DNA of 12,810 bases from UBA5336 sp964492485. GTDB lineage: Bacteria > Pseudomonadota > Alphaproteobacteria > Caulobacterales > Hyphomonadaceae. The position numbers and the translations under genes are program-made. The notes beneath the pieces are model-generated. The model worked only from the letters and a program-made list of their open reading frames with translations. It was not told the DNA's origin and ran no database searches. The stretch covers positions 1 through 12,810 of the forward strand of contig CAZBKM010000029.1 of the NCBI GenBank assembly GCA_964492485.1. Reading direction: 5' to 3'. Of the stretch, positions 7,279 through 12,810 are shown one piece after another (position 1 is the first letter of the stretch; each line of letters opens with the position of its first letter).

Positions 7279-7698
7279 TCAGCCGTCGCCGCCTTCATGG
7301 GGGCGGAAATCCAGGACGATGCCGTTGATGCACCACCGCTCGCCCGTGGGCGGCGGGCCGTCCCTGAACACGTGTCCCATGTGCAGGCCACAGACGGCGC
7401 AATGGCACTCCGTGCGGGGCATGATCATCTTGAAGTCGGTCTTGGTCGCCACCGCCGCCGGATCGATCGGCTGCCAGAAGCTCGGCCAACCCGTGCCACT
7501 GTCGAACTTGTGATCCGACGACCAGAGCGGCGTGCCGCATCCCTTGCAATGGTAGGTGCCGGGGCGCTTCTCTTCGTGGAAGTTGCCGGGGGTAAAGGCG
7601 CGCTCCGTGCCCTCGCGGACGCCCACGCGGAATTCCTCCTCGGTCAGGACTTCGCGCCATTCCCGGTCGCTACGCTGGATCCTCGTGCCGGTCGTCAT
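7279..7698 (-). CDS. msrB: Peptide-methionine (R)-S-oxide reductase
   Basis: MsrB reduces the R-form of methionine sulfoxide in proteins back to methionine, drawing electrons from thioredoxin. The 139-aa product shows the whole fold: two zinc-binding pairs CKGC (51-54) and CAVC (100-103), GTGWPSFW (68-75), HMGHVF (106-111), DGPPPTGERWCING (113-126) with the catalytic Cys123 in RWC. An additional cysteine lies at 98, next to the second zinc pair. Nothing suggests selenocysteine, and there is no signal peptide, so the enzyme is cytoplasmic. The ATG at 7698 is chosen because GAGGGAGGG lies about 6 nt upstream; an in-frame extension to 7719 adds MKRGRVR without a ribosome binding site. It is followed 31 nt on by oligopeptidase B on the same strand and preceded by a 199-nt gap after the MaoC gene, so it may have its own promoter. 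Confidence 0.96.
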   Translation of the reverse strand: MTTGTRIQRSDREWREVLTEEEFRVGVREGTERAFTPGNFHEEKRPGTYHCKGCGTPLWSSDHKFDSGTGWPSFWQPIDPAAVATKTDFKMIMPRTECHCAVCGLHMGHVFRDGPPPTGERWCINGIVLDFRPHEGGDG

Positions 7699-7762
7699 GC
7701 GGACCCTCCCTCGCTTCACCTCTTGGGGAGATGGCGGGCAGGCTGGCCGAAGGCAAGCGCTC

Positions 7763-7785
7763 CCGGGGCGATTATCGTGCCCCGG
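7763..7785 (-). terminator. GC hairpin between the MaoC and msrB genes
   Basis: CCGGGGC (7763-7769) and GCCCCGG (7779-7785) form a perfect 7-bp stem around a 9-nt loop. On the minus strand it lies 112 nt after the MaoC stop and 64 nt before the msrB start. No T-run follows, so it is either a factor-dependent 3' structure or part of the msrB leader. The rest of the 199-nt gap shows no gene, only the palindromic repeat next to MaoC. Confidence 0.35.
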
Positions 7786-7859
7786 AAGGCCTGCATGGCG
7801 CCGCGGGCTGTGGCAGTCTCACGCGACGTGGGACCCGGTTTGCATTGAGATGCCCCTCC

Positions 7860-7899
7860 AGCCCGTCTTTCCTGACGCCGATAGACTGGAAGATGCGCT
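7860..7899. repeat. Palindromic repeat element, copy 2
   Basis: This segment aligns without gaps to the palindrome at 16-55: 32 of 40 positions agree, including the whole right arm GAAGATGCGCT. The stem is weaker than in copy 1 but survives: of 12 pairs, nine are Watson-Crick, two (7865/7894 and 7870/7889) are G-U in plus-strand RNA, and one (7863/7896) is lost. The innermost pair changed from A-T to C-G on both sides, a compensatory change. Its last two bases overlap the MaoC stop codon (7898-7900), so the element sits exactly at the 3' end of that minus-strand gene. Confidence 0.75.
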
Positions 7900-8356
7900 A
7901 TTCGCCGTACAGGACGGAAATCGCCTCTGCCACCAGCGCCGGCCGGTCCTGGCCTTCCACCTCGACCGTGGATTCCATCTTCATCTGCTTGCCACCCGCC
8001 TTCTCGGCGATCGAAAGGCACTTCTGGCGCAGCCGGACCTTGGACCCGACGGGCACCATGTTCGTGAACCGGACCTTGTCGGAGCCGTAATTGATGCCGC
8101 GGGTGACACCGTCGACGCGCAGCACCTCGGCCGACAGCATGGGCAGGAGAGACAGCGTCAGGTAACCGTGTGCGATCGGGGCGCCCAGCTCGCGGGTGGC
8201 GCGCTCCACGTCCACATGGATCCACTGATGGTCGCCCGTGGCGTCGGCAAACTTGTTGACGCGCTCCTGGTCGATGACATGCCAGTCGGATACGCCGACC
8301 TCCTGTCCCTCGAGGCTTTCAAGCTCTGAAAAGGCAATCCTGCGCGGGTCTGCCAT
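7898..8356 (-). CDS. MaoC family hydratase
   Basis: A 152-aa single hot-dog-fold protein of the MaoC/(R)-specific enoyl-CoA hydratase group, which adds water to trans-2-enoyl-CoA to give (R)-3-hydroxyacyl-CoA. The signature is FADATGDHQWIHVDVERA (36-53), with the catalytic pair Asp42 and His47 in GDxxxxH; here the usual N-P is Q-W, as in many stand-alone MaoC hydratases. IAHGYLTLSLLP (61-72) forms the substrate-facing helix, and INYGSDKVRF and PVGSKVRLR continue the fold. The start at 8356 has GAGGAG about 7 nt upstream. It follows the acyl-CoA synthetase by 55 bp on the same strand, so the two are likely one operon: ligase makes the CoA ester, hydratase acts on its enoyl form. The stop codon overlaps the palindromic repeat. 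A role in degradation or in supplying (R)-3-hydroxyacyl-CoA for polyester synthesis cannot be decided here. Confidence 0.93.
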   Translation of the reverse strand: MADPRRIAFSELESLEGQEVGVSDWHVIDQERVNKFADATGDHQWIHVDVERATRELGAPIAHGYLTLSLLPMLSAEVLRVDGVTRGINYGSDKVRFTNMVPVGSKVRLRQKCLSIAEKAGGKQMKMESTVEVEGQDRPALVAEAISVLYGE

Positions 8357-8411
8357 GGCGGTCTCCTCTGTGTGCAGGGTGCGCGGGGGCGCCCCTCTTT
8401 TGTTGGAAGGA

Positions 8412-9965
8412 TCAGACGATACGACTTTCCCGGTTGCCCCAATACCGGTCTCGGATCAATCGCTTGTACAGCTTCCCGGTCGGATGGCGGGGCAGTTCTG
8501 GGTCGAAATCGATGGATTTCGGGCATTTCAGCCGCGAGAGATGCGCCTGGCAGTGCGCCATCAGCTCGTCGACAAGGGCCTGGTCGGGCGCCACGCCGGG
8601 CATGGGCTGCACCACCGCCTTGACCGCCTCTCCGAAGTCGGGATCGGGCACGCCGATCACGGCACAGTCGGCCACCTTTGGGTGGGTGATGAGCACGTTC
8701 TCGGTTTCCTGCGGGTAGATGTTCACGCCGCCGGAAATGATCATGAACGCCTTCCGGTCGGTAAGGTAGAGGAATCCCTCCTCGTCCAGGCGTCCGACAT
8801 CGCCCAGCGTCGACCAGTCCGGATGTACCGGGTGGCGGGCGCCTGCCGTCTTTTCCTCGTCGCCGTGATAGCTGGGCGGATTGGTGCCGGAGAAGTACAC
8901 CAGGCCTTCCTCGCCCGGTCCGAGTTCCCGACCATCCTCGTCGCAGATGTGGACTTCGCCATAGATCGCCCGACCGACGCTGCCCTTGTGGGTCATCCAG
9001 TCGTTCGAGCCGATCCAGGTCATGCCATTGCCTTCCGATCCGGCATAATACTCCTCGATCACCGGACCCCACCACGCGATCATCTGCTCCTTGACCGGGA
9101 CCGGGCAGGGCGCGGCGGCATGGATCGCGCATTGCAACGAGCTTACGTCGTAGCGCGTGCGCTCCGCTTCGGGCAGCTTCAGCATGCGCACGAACATCGT
9201 CGGCACAAGCTGGGAATGGGTGGCGCGATAGGTCTCAACCGCGTTCAGGAATGCCTCGGGGTCGAACTTCTCCATCACCACCACGGTGGCGCCGATTGCG
9301 GTGGCGGCCATGCACCAGCGCAGCGGCGCAGCGTGATAGAGCGGGGCCGGCGAGAGGTAGATCGAGGTCGCGTTCAGTCCGCAAACGCCCATGGCGATCA
9401 TGGTCAGCGCCGTCTCCTCGTCGATGGGCGCGCCGGGCGTCAACGGTGGCCGGATGCCCTTGGGGCGGCCCGTCGTGCCGGACGAGTAGAGCATGTCGCT
9501 TCCGCGCTGCTCGTCAGCGATGGGAGTCGTGGGCTGAGGGTCGGCGACCTCGGTGATCGGCACGAAGCCCTCGATCTCCCCCTCGAGCGCCCAGCCCGGG
9601 CCCAGGCCCGCGACCTCCGCCGCCTCGCGGGCCACCTCGCCGATGCCCGACGATGCGATCAGCAGGCGCGCACCGCTGTCGTTGAGAATGTAGGCCACCT
9701 CAGGTGCGGTCAGGCGTGAGGATATGCAGACGAAGTAGAGCCCCGAGCGCTGCGCCGCCCACGCCACCTCGAAATAGCGCAAGGAGTTCTCCGCAAACAG
9801 CGCGATCGTGTCGCCCGGGCCGAACCCTGCGTGACGCAGCGCGTGGGCGATCTGGTTGCTTCGCGCCTCCAGCCCCGCAAAGCTCACCGTTTCCCCTGTG
9901 CCGGCAAGGATCAGGGCGGCCTTGTCGGGGTGCGACTTGGCGTGATGGCAGGGGTGTAGCCCCAT
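8412..9965 (-). CDS. AMP-forming acyl-CoA synthetase
   Basis: A 517-aa ANL-superfamily ligase that activates a carboxylic acid with ATP through an acyl-adenylate and transfers it to CoA. Core motifs are all present: P-loop YSSGTTGRPKG (160-170), YYAGSEGNG (306-314), the adenylate-binding Asp389 in LGDVGRLDEEGFLYLTDR (387-404), the hinge and CoA region MIISGGVNIYPQE (408-420), and the catalytic lysine in PTGKLYKR (Lys498). It looks like the FadD/cyclohex-1-ene-type or bile-acid-type ligases, but the substrate cannot be read from sequence. The start at 9965 (MGLHPCHHAKSHPDK) has GGGAGG about 9 nt upstream; an extension to 10004 adds 13 residues with no support. It precedes the MaoC gene by 55 bp on the same strand and follows a small membrane protein gene by 122 bp. 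No signal peptide or membrane segment is seen, so the enzyme is cytoplasmic. Confidence 0.95.
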   Translation of the reverse strand: MGLHPCHHAKSHPDKAALILAGTGETVSFAGLEARSNQIAHALRHAGFGPGDTIALFAENSLRYFEVAWAAQRSGLYFVCISSRLTAPEVAYILNDSGARLLIASSGIGEVAREAAEVAGLGPGWALEGEIEGFVPITEVADPQPTTPIADEQRGSDMLYSSGTTGRPKGIRPPLTPGAPIDEETALTMIAMGVCGLNATSIYLSPAPLYHAAPLRWCMAATAIGATVVVMEKFDPEAFLNAVETYRATHSQLVPTMFVRMLKLPEAERTRYDVSSLQCAIHAAAPCPVPVKEQMIAWWGPVIEEYYAGSEGNGMTWIGSNDWMTHKGSVGRAIYGEVHICDEDGRELGPGEEGLVYFSGTNPPSYHGDEEKTAGARHPVHPDWSTLGDVGRLDEEGFLYLTDRKAFMIISGGVNIYPQETENVLITHPKVADCAVIGVPDPDFGEAVKAVVQPMPGVAPDQALVDELMAHCQAHLSRLKCPKSIDFDPELPRHPTGKLYKRLIRDRYWGNRESRIV

Positions 9966-10030
9966 GGTCGAAACCTCCCGGTGTCTGGCTGGCGTTCTGG
10001 CCATCCGGCCGTCTTCGGACCGGTCTCGCC

Positions 10031-10058
10031 ACTGTAGCGGCGCGCCGACGCGTGAAAA
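10031..10058 (-). promoter_or_regulatory. Candidate promoter of the acyl-CoA synthetase operon
   Basis: On the minus strand TTTTCA (10058-10053) and TACAGT (10036-10031) are separated by 16 nt, each matching the sigma-70 consensus at four of six positions. The pair lies 66-93 nt upstream of the acyl-CoA synthetase start, in the 122-bp gap after the membrane protein gene. It is a weak match found by eye in GC-rich DNA. Confidence 0.25.
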
Positions 10059-10087
10059 GCCTTGTCCGAACGTCAGGCAGGCCGAAT

Positions 10088-10501
10088 TCAGGCGGGAACC
10101 GGGACGGGTGGAGCGCTCTTTCTCGGCGGTCGGGCAGGCTGTTGAGGCGCAGGGAGGGGACGGTCGTCGACCACGCCTGCGGCCACGCCAGCCGCATGGC
10201 CACCGCCGGGACCCGGTGGGTCTTCGTCATCTCTGGCGCCAATTCGGCGCATGAAGATCCCGGCCCCGACCAGGCCACCAAGCATGCCGGTCTGGTACAT
10301 GGCGAGGAGCCCATAGGCGAGCGGGATACGCCCCGGGTCGGACGCCAGCAGCCACAGCATCACAAGATAACCCACGGCGCCCAGGAACAGCCCGACCGCG
10401 AACCCGCCGACCAGGTGTCGGAAGAAGCGACGACGGATCCGGCGGTCGCCAAGTCGCGGATCGCGATCTCCCGGAGGCGGAGCTTGTGCGGTGGCGGACA
10501 C
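10088..10501 (-). CDS. Small two-helix membrane protein of unknown function
   Basis: A 137-aa protein I do not recognise. A basic N-terminus (DRRIRRRFFRH, 19-29) is followed by two hydrophobic segments, about 30-53 (GGFAVGLFLGAVGYLVMLWL) and 59-84 (LAYGLLAMYQTGMLGGLVGA), then a basic RRIGAR and a Gly- and Pro-rich tail (about 92-137). By the positive-inside rule both ends would be in the cytoplasm, with a short periplasmic turn. The start is GTG at 10501, with AGAGGG about 6 nt upstream; no in-frame ATG precedes the first helix. The two well-formed membrane segments argue that it is real even though overlapping frames on the other strand are also open. It is divergent from the thioredoxin-like gene (159-bp gap) and precedes the acyl-CoA synthetase on the same strand. 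Confidence 0.65.
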   Translation of the reverse strand: MSATAQAPPPGDRDPRLGDRRIRRRFFRHLVGGFAVGLFLGAVGYLVMLWLLASDPGRIPLAYGLLAMYQTGMLGGLVGAGIFMRRIGARDDEDPPGPGGGHAAGVAAGVVDDRPLPAPQQPARPPRKSAPPVPVPA

Positions 10502-10660
10502 GGCGGACCCTCTGGCTGACCCCGGCTATAAGGATAGACCGGTCGGCGTCTGTGGCGACGGCCGAGAAGGTAAACCGGGTCCAGGCGGTTTGCCGAGCGG
10601 GCTTCGCCGCGACTTAATGCCTTTCGGGCAGGATCACCCGCAGGATCGGGAGATTCGGCC
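10502..10660. promoter_or_regulatory. Divergent gap before the thioredoxin-like gene
   Basis: This 159-bp region separates two divergent start codons and should hold promoters for both. AAACCG (10572-10577) and CGGTTT (10586-10591) make a 6-bp inverted repeat with an 8-nt centre, a possible operator or hairpin. GGGAG at 10649-10653 serves as the ribosome binding site for the plus-strand gene. No clear -35/-10 pair stands out. Confidence 0.35.
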
Positions 10661-11107
10661 ATGCGTGACTTTCTTCTTATGCTCGTGCTCGGTGCGCTGT
10701 GCGTCGGGGCGGCAGCCGGCTGGCGGGTGCTCAACCCGCCGCCGCCGGCCGATTATGAGATCGTCTATTTCGGGTCGACCACCTGTGGGGCCTGCCAGCA
10801 CTGGAAGCGGACGGAGCTTGCCGACTGGCGGCGTGACCCTGCCTCGCGCAGCGCGCCGGTCCGGATCGCGGAGCTTCAGGGCGGCCGCGGGGCCTTCACC
10901 GGCGGTTATGGGCGATATCATGCGCTGTTCATGGAGACCTTCGGCGATCGTGGCCGCGTGGTCTGGCCCAGTTTCGTCCTGCTGAACCATGGCGAGGTGG
11001 TGCGCGTGCAGTCTGGCATGAGAGGGTGGGCGCCGATTGCGCGCGAGGTCCGCCGCGAGCATGCGCGCCAGGTGGCGCGCCCGACCGACCATGCGCGGGC
11101 CGGCTGA
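10661..11107 (+). CDS. Membrane-anchored thioredoxin-fold protein
   Basis: A 148-aa protein with an N-terminal hydrophobic segment (FLLMLVLGALCVGAAAG, 4-20), a proline-rich spacer (NPPPP) and a thioredoxin-like domain: strand YEIVYFGS (32-39), the redox motif CGAC (42-45) at the start of a helix, and WPSFVLL (102-108) with the conserved cis-proline at 103. This order fits a thiol-disulfide protein held to the inner membrane and facing the periplasm, or exported; the CGAC pair is intermediate between thioredoxin CGPC and other oxidoreductases, so I cannot say whether it reduces or oxidises partners. About 25 C-terminal residues are Arg/Ala-rich and beyond the fold. The ATG at 10661 has GGGAG 7 nt upstream. 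It precedes gatB by 130 bp on the same strand, but the functional link is not evident. No partner such as DsbD or a cytochrome maturation gene is nearby. Confidence 0.8.
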   Translation: MRDFLLMLVLGALCVGAAAGWRVLNPPPPADYEIVYFGSTTCGACQHWKRTELADWRRDPASRSAPVRIAELQGGRGAFTGGYGRYHALFMETFGDRGRVVWPSFVLLNHGEVVRVQSGMRGWAPIAREVRREHARQVARPTDHARAG

Positions 11108-11132
11108 TCGGCCGGGCGGAGCCGTCGCCGCA

Positions 11133-11157
11133 ATCCGGAACGCCATTGACGCCGGAT
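11133..11157. other. Inverted repeat in the gap before gatB
   Basis: ATCCGG (11133-11138) and CCGGAT (11152-11157) flank a 13-nt centre that includes TTGACG (11146-11151), a -35-like hexamer with no good -10 partner at the right distance. The structure could be a weak 3' hairpin for the thioredoxin-like gene or part of a gatB promoter. The rest of the 130-bp gap shows nothing further except AAGGA (11198-11202). Confidence 0.25.
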
Positions 11158-11237
11158 GACGGCCGGCGCGCCTCGACAAGCCACACGCAGCAGCGCTAAG
11201 GAACCGGCTCGACTTGCGAGACGGAAAGACCGGCAGA

Positions 11238-12761
11238 ATGAGCGACGCGCGACCGACCTACACGATCCAGGGCGAGACCGGAGACTGGGAAGTGGTGATG
11301 GGCCTCGAAGTCCACGCACAGGTCGCAAGCAAGGCCAAGCTGTTTTCCGGTGCGTCGACCGAGTACGGGGCCGATCCGAATTGCAACGTCTCCCTGGTGG
11401 ATGCGGCGATGCCGGGCATGCTGCCCGTCATCAACAAGGTGTGCGTGGCCCAGGCCGTGCGGACCGGTCTTGGCCTGAAGGCGAAGATCAATCTTCGCTC
11501 CCGGTTCGACCGCAAGAACTATTTCTATCCCGACCTGCCCCAAGGTTACCAGATCAGCCAGTACGACCAGCCCGTGGTCGGTGAAGGCGAGATCGAGGTC
11601 GATGTCGAGCCAGCCCATGGCGACCCGGCCTATACCTTCACGGTGGGCATCGAGCGGCTGCACCTGGAACAGGATGCCGGGAAATCGATCCACGACATGG
11701 ACCCCAACGCCACCTATGTGGACCTGAACCGGTCGGGTGTCGCGCTGATGGAGATCGTGTCGCGTCCGCACATCCGGTCGCCGCTGGAAGCGGCCGCCTA
11801 TGTGAAGAAGCTGCGTGCGATCCTGATCGCCCTGGGCACCTGTGACGGCGACATGGAGAAGGGTCAGCTTCGCGCCGATGTCAACGTCTCGGTCTGTCGG
11901 CCGGGGGCATACGAGGCGTTCCGCGAGAGCGGCGATCCCGGGCATCTGGGAACGCGCTGCGAGATAAAGAACATGAATTCCTTCCGCTTCATTCAGCAGG
12001 CGGTCGAGTATGAGGCGCGTCGTCAGATCGAGGTGCTCGAATCCGGGGGCAAGATCGTCCAGGAGACGCGGCTGTTCGATCCAAACCGGGTCGAGACCCG
12101 GTCCATGCGCACCAAGGAAGATGCCCACGACTACCGATACTTTCCAGATCCGGATCTGCTGCCGCTGGAGTTCACCCAGGACTGGGTTGACGCGCTGGCC
12201 GCCGACCTGCCTGAACTGCCCGACGAGAAGCGCGCCCGGTTCCAGCGCGACTACAATCTGACCCGCTACGATGCGGGGGTGCTCACCGCCGATCAGGAAC
12301 GGGCCGACTTCTTCGAGGCCGTCGCTTCGGGGCGGGACCCGAAACTTGCCGCAAACTGGGTCAGCCAGGACCTATTCGGCTATCTCAACCGCGAAGACAT
12401 TGCGCTCGCCGACAGTCCGGTATCGGCGGACCAATTGGGCGCCCTGATCGATCTCATCGCCGATGGCACCATTTCCGGCAAGATTGCCAAGGCGGTCTTC
12501 GGCCGGATGATCGAGACGGGGGACGACCCGGTCGCCATCGTCGAGCGCGAGGGCCTGAGACAGGTCACCGATACCGGTGAAATCGAGCGTGTGGTCGAAG
12601 AGATCGTCGCGGCCAATCCCGACCAGGCCGAGAAGGTGAAGGCCAAGCCAAAGGCGCTCGGCTGGTTCGTCGGTCAGGTGATGAAGGCGACCGGAGGCAA
12701 GGCCAACCCACAGGCGGTGAACGACATTCTCAAGGCGAAGCTGGGGCTGGAGGACAGCTAG
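11238..12761 (+). CDS. gatB: Asp-tRNA(Asn)/Glu-tRNA(Gln) amidotransferase subunit B
   Basis: GatB is the tRNA-binding kinase/transamidase subunit of GatCAB, which converts mischarged Glu-tRNA(Gln) and/or Asp-tRNA(Asn) to the correct amide form in bacteria lacking GlnRS or AsnRS. The 507-aa product has family length and motifs: VVMGLEVHAQVASKAKLFSG (19-38), DAAMPGMLPVINK (55-67), DRKNYFYPDLPQGYQISQYD (91-110), LHLEQDAGKS (141-150) and DLNRSGVALMEIVSRPHIRS (162-181). The helical and tail domains run to the end, with QAVNDILKAKL near the C-terminus closing the YqeY-like tail that contacts tRNA. ATG 11238 (MSDARPT) is preferred as typical of alphaproteobacterial GatB; a TTG at 11214 has a better-placed AAGGA and would add MRDGKTGR, so the start is not fully certain. 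gatA and gatC are not in the window, so the complex is encoded at separate loci or beyond the edges. Confidence 0.97.
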   Translation: MSDARPTYTIQGETGDWEVVMGLEVHAQVASKAKLFSGASTEYGADPNCNVSLVDAAMPGMLPVINKVCVAQAVRTGLGLKAKINLRSRFDRKNYFYPDLPQGYQISQYDQPVVGEGEIEVDVEPAHGDPAYTFTVGIERLHLEQDAGKSIHDMDPNATYVDLNRSGVALMEIVSRPHIRSPLEAAAYVKKLRAILIALGTCDGDMEKGQLRADVNVSVCRPGAYEAFRESGDPGHLGTRCEIKNMNSFRFIQQAVEYEARRQIEVLESGGKIVQETRLFDPNRVETRSMRTKEDAHDYRYFPDPDLLPLEFTQDWVDALAADLPELPDEKRARFQRDYNLTRYDAGVLTADQERADFFEAVASGRDPKLAANWVSQDLFGYLNREDIALADSPVSADQLGALIDLIADGTISGKIAKAVFGRMIETGDDPVAIVEREGLRQVTDTGEIERVVEEIVAANPDQAEKVKAKPKALGWFVGQVMKATGGKANPQAVNDILKAKLGLEDS

Positions 12762-12787
12762 GGCGTTTTCCGAGCGACATGAATCGT

Positions 12788-12800
12788 TTGGGATTCCCAA
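12788..12800. other. Short palindrome after gatB
   Basis: TTGGGA (12788-12793) and TCCCAA (12795-12800) flank a single base 27 nt after the gatB stop. The preceding bases (GGGCGTTTTCCGAGCGAC from 12762) resemble the left half of short interspersed palindromes common in alphaproteobacteria, but the window ends before a right arm could be seen. Confidence 0.3.
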
Positions 12801-12810
12801 GGCGGGCGGA

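Noticed and set aside
8238..9719. A 493-codon plus-strand open frame
   Set aside because: It lies antisense to the acyl-CoA synthetase and MaoC genes, whose motifs are intact, and has no domain or ribosome binding site.
9704..10519. A 271-codon plus-strand frame opposite the two-helix membrane protein
   Set aside because: Low-complexity Arg/Gly/Pro composition with no motif; the minus-strand frame has two proper membrane segments and a ribosome binding site.

Overview
This is a high-GC window of ordinary chromosomal DNA, most probably from an alphaproteobacterium. The evidence is the divergent xseA / purD pair, a GatB beginning MSDARPT with GDWEVV soon after, and an ACAD10/11-type phosphotransferase alongside a MaoC hydratase and an acyl-CoA ligase. 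Caulobacterales or Maricaulales/Hyphomonadales relatives are my guess; the sequence alone does not settle the order. I see no tRNA, rRNA, insertion sequence, prophage or CRISPR array.

Layout. Positions 1-278 hold no convincing gene but do hold a 40-nt palindromic repeat (16-55). On the minus strand, an unnamed 149-aa protein (2296-1847) overlaps the start of xseA (1850-279) by ATGA. The two are transcribed away from purD (2363-3655, plus), from which they are separated by 66 bp. A 243-bp gap after purD carries a 13-bp tandem repeat (3.6 units) and a GC-rich hairpin. It leads into an aminoglycoside-phosphotransferase-fold kinase of the ACAD10/11 type (3899-4987, plus). That gene converges on a long minus-strand series: a two-helix membrane protein (10501-10088), an AMP-forming acyl-CoA synthetase (9965-8412), a MaoC hydratase (8356-7898), msrB (7698-7279) and oligopeptidase B (7247-5097). 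Diverging from the series at about 10.5-10.66 kb is a membrane-anchored thioredoxin-fold protein (10661-11107), followed by gatB (11238-12761).

How the genes fit together. The acyl-CoA synthetase and MaoC hydratase form a compact pair that would activate a carboxylic acid and hydrate its enoyl-CoA. The nearby kinase belongs to a family that acts on hydroxyacyl-CoA, so a small lipid- or organic-acid catabolism neighbourhood is possible. MsrB and oligopeptidase B form a second pair dealing with damaged proteins and peptides. XseA, PurD and GatB are housekeeping.

The most interesting signal is not a gene. It is a dispersed palindromic element present at 16-55 and again, about 80 % identical with its stem largely maintained, at 7860-7899, directly abutting the MaoC stop codon. 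A third, more diverged hairpin at 5052-5095 with similar shoulders abuts the oligopeptidase B stop. I do not see a new multi-gene system here.
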